62,874 nucleotides of DNA from Candidatus Sumerlaeota bacterium. Lineage in GTDB: Bacteria > Sumerlaeota > Sumerlaeia > JADFCT01. Positions within the stretch are counted from its first letter, which is position 1, and each line of letters opens with the position of its first letter. The notes beneath the pieces were generated by a model, which was given only the letters and a program-made list of their open reading frames with translations, was not told the origin of the DNA and made no database searches. Made by a program: the position numbers and the translations under genes. Location: positions 1 to 62,874 of the forward strand of contig JAPLSP010000035.1 in assembly GCA_026398575.1 (NCBI GenBank), in the 5' to 3' direction. Shown here one piece after another: positions 60,896 through 62,874 of this stretch.

Positions 60896-62704
60896 TCATT
60901 TTCCCTTGCCGGCGCCCTCGCCTTTTCCGCCGCCCGCTTCCACGATCATCGCAGCCAGCCTGGCCCGCGCTTTGTCGTAAGCCGCCGGGTCCTTCTCCCA
61001 CTGAAACCACGACTCGGTCAGCGGACGCGCGACTTCATCCGCCTGCGCCGCCTTGCCCATGCGCTCCAGAATGGCCAGGTATTCGTAGTCCTCGATGGCG
61101 TCGCGCAGGGCTTTGAGGCGCAGCGTCGGGACGATGCCGTCGTAGCCCACCGCGCGCGCGGGATAAACGAGCGAGCCTTCGCCGTTGTAGATGGTTCCTT
61201 TGCTTCCCTGCTGGATCACGCCCTTACCGGAATAGACAGGCGCGGTCGTCCATGCGTCGTCCGTCTGGCGCCAGTACGACATCCCGCCCCAATAAAGCAG
61301 GCCCTTGATATGGTCGCGCCAGGCCATCCAGCCGGGGACGCGATAGTTCAACAGCGGGAAATCAATGTGCCACCAGGGCGTGGGCTTGCCCTGGCAGAGC
61401 GCCGTGTAGGTCCAGATCGTTTCGCCCAGCTCCCGGCGCTTGGCCGCGCTGTCCGGGCGTTGCAACGAGAAGAGCGGGCACCAGATGTCCACCGCGCCAT
61501 AGAGATCGCCCCACGCGCTGTCCGCCCCGCCCTGGCCCGGCGCCGTCCACGTTTGCTCGACGACCATGACCTTGAGGGCGGATTTCGCGTCGCGAACGGC
61601 GCGGCCCCATTTCTGCACGTATTTATAATCCTCCGCCGTGTTCGGTTCATCCTTGAGATAGGTGAAGAAAACAACCTGCGGGCGGTCGAGTTCCTTGGCC
61701 GCGCGGTCGAATGCCGCGAGCCACGCGCGCAAGGTGTCGCGCTGCGCCTCGGGGTCTTTGACGGCACTCGAGGGATGCGGCGATGGAAGCGCGTTGACGT
61801 GATAGCGGTCCACAAACTGCCGCAATGCTTCGATCTGCTTGGCAGGAATCTGGAACGAGCCGTCGGGCTGCGCAACGGGGCGAAGCATCTCGGCGGGCGG
61901 CACGGCGTTGAAGCAATGCTCGCTCAACATCTGCGCGCACTGCGCTTCCACCGCGTCCCAATCTTTCGGCTCCGGCTCTATGCCGGCCTTGGCGCGCTGA
62001 CGATAGTATTGGCGCATACGCTCCGCGGGCGAGCCGAACTCCGTCACGAGCGTCGGCGTCGGCGGCAGGGCGAAATTCCATACCGTCAACGAAACGGGAA
62101 TCTCGACAGTTTTTCCGCCGTCCGCCGTAGCGCGATGCACGCCGCGATAGTCTCCGGGCGTCGCGTTGGCCGGCACATATAGGTCAGCCCAAAAACCATG
62201 CGTTTCGTTGGCGGGGAGATCGAATGGGATGGCGATAAATCGCGCGCTTTCCAACTTCTTTCCCGCCATTGGATGCTGAAACGGAATCAATGGGTCCGGA
62301 TACCAGTCTGGCTTGAAGGCGTCGTTGCGAGAAGTGCCCTGGCTCAGATAAAGCTGATGCTGCCGATAAAGCCGGGCATCGCCTCCACGCAACACGCCCT
62401 TGCCAGATCCACCTTCTCCGCTCGCTGCGCCCGCCGCGAGCAAATCGCCCGCTTCCACGCGCACGCCTTTGACCTCCGCATCCGCCCGCATGAGAATCTG
62501 AAAACTCACCCACTCATTGCGCGCCGCGCCGAGCTTGACCTCCACTCCGCTCCCAGGCTGCTCGCTGCGCAACACGTGCCTGGTTTCCGTGATCGTCCAC
62601 ACGCGCCACTCCGCGCGCGCGGCGCCGCTCACAAGGAAAAATGAACCTGCAAGAAGACACGCAGACCTAATCGCCAAGGCTTTCATATTTGAGGCAATCA
62701 TCAT
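60896..62704 (-). CDS. Secreted DUF4091 (glycosidase-like) protein
   Basis: 602 aa. ATG 62704 has GGGAGG about five bases upstream, so the in-frame ATG at 62746 is rejected. A signal peptide ends GAARA. A beta-sandwich (about residues 30-215, EWRVWTITETRHVLRSEQPG) leads into a TIM-barrel-like region with FFTYLKDEPNTAEDYKYV and LYGAVDIWCPLFS, and the helical C-terminus LKALRDAIEDYEYLAILE. This matches the C-terminal half of the larger protein at 32572-36276 (FDEPDPKDYEF, AVDIWCPVLHNY, EGMEDYEYFHLL), so the two are diverged paralogs. The acidic DEP motif is the probable active site; the glycan is unknown. Confidence 0.8.
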   Translation of the reverse strand: MMIASNMKALAIRSACLLAGSFFLVSGAARAEWRVWTITETRHVLRSEQPGSGVEVKLGAARNEWVSFQILMRADAEVKGVRVEAGDLLAAGAASGEGGSGKGVLRGGDARLYRQHQLYLSQGTSRNDAFKPDWYPDPLIPFQHPMAGKKLESARFIAIPFDLPANETHGFWADLYVPANATPGDYRGVHRATADGGKTVEIPVSLTVWNFALPPTPTLVTEFGSPAERMRQYYRQRAKAGIEPEPKDWDAVEAQCAQMLSEHCFNAVPPAEMLRPVAQPDGSFQIPAKQIEALRQFVDRYHVNALPSPHPSSAVKDPEAQRDTLRAWLAAFDRAAKELDRPQVVFFTYLKDEPNTAEDYKYVQKWGRAVRDAKSALKVMVVEQTWTAPGQGGADSAWGDLYGAVDIWCPLFSLQRPDSAAKRRELGETIWTYTALCQGKPTPWWHIDFPLLNYRVPGWMAWRDHIKGLLYWGGMSYWRQTDDAWTTAPVYSGKGVIQQGSKGTIYNGEGSLVYPARAVGYDGIVPTLRLKALRDAIEDYEYLAILERMGKAAQADEVARPLTESWFQWEKDPAAYDKARARLAAMIVEAGGGKGEGAGKGK

Positions 62705-62874
62705 GAATCCTCCCATCAAATTGACCGCCAAAACGGCCTTCATCATGTCACTATATGAGGCAATAGGCGAGCGAAAATTGCGATCTGGCAGAGTCCCCCT
62801 GATCTTTCATCAATCTGGTTGCTCAATAGCCTTTTGCGAATCAGATGTAAGCCCTTGCCTGATTTCCAGCGATC
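62705..62874. other. Right edge of window
   Basis: 170 bp upstream of the DUF4091 gene. It holds its ribosome-binding site and probably its promoter; no further gene or repeat is seen before the window ends. Confidence 0.5.

Noticed and set aside
60884..62182. 432-aa plus-strand ORF opposite the DUF4091 gene
   Set aside because: Shadow of the minus-strand glycosidase-like gene, which has a signal peptide, ribosome-binding site and conserved motifs.

Overview
The window looks like a chromosomal segment of a Gram-negative bacterium from the Planctomycetota/Lentisphaerota/Sumerlaeota-like part of the tree. This is inferred from family content, not from a marker gene: two dockerin-bearing secreted proteins, a DUF1559 protein, three Tat-exported TIM-barrel/oxidoreductase proteins, two DUF4091 glycosidase-like proteins, PQQ-propeller and metallophosphoesterase genes, plus LPS O-antigen genes. 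No rRNA, tRNA, CRISPR array or phage integrase was recognised. Many short GC-rich repeats are scattered through gaps, linkers and the bases next to stop codons.

Left part (1-19.7 kb). A Tat-exported aldo/keto reductase (172-1257) is followed by a run of five + strand secreted-protein genes (1714-9638). These encode a dockerin/Calx-beta-like protein, a 1251-aa helical protein whose C-terminal half resembles the pore and TcB-binding end of Tc-toxin A subunits, and three paralogous tail-collar fibre-like proteins. This run is the most novel-looking unit in the window. Next come two Tat-exported TIM-barrel proteins, a GH5-like glycosidase, a type IIG restriction-modification gene broken by a deletion/frameshift, a polysaccharide-deacetylase-like protein and a CorA transporter with GMS in place of GMN.

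Middle part (19.9-36.3 kb, minus strand). This holds a DUF1559 membrane protein, a DUF4143-type AAA ATPase flanked by twin palindromes and a copy of the neighbouring gene's 3' end, a PQQ propeller protein and a HigBA toxin-antitoxin pair. It continues with a 2549-aa secreted protein with 14 + 7 propeller-type repeats and a C-terminal dockerin, and a 1234-aa DUF4091 protein.

Right part (36.4-62.7 kb). This is a cell-surface glycan locus: a GT-C glycosyltransferase, CDP-glucose 4,6-dehydratase (rfbG), the PLP dehydrase RfbH, a ThDP enzyme like those that build branched dideoxy-sugars, a DegT aminotransferase, an ArnC/DPM1-type GT2, an MsbA-type ABC flippase, a radical SAM protein, a Wzt-type ABC ATPase, an SDR and a methyltransferase. 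It is interleaved with small mobile-type modules (DUF2442, VapBC, RelE/Phd, BrnTA, Uma2, a truncated nucleotidyltransferase) and with argB. A second DUF4091 protein closes the window.

Together the genes suggest a polysaccharide-degrading, glycan-decorated cell: secreted glycosidases and giant dockerin-tagged surface proteins on one side, O-antigen sugar synthesis and export on the other. Repeats and toxin-antitoxin modules appear to have reshaped both regions.
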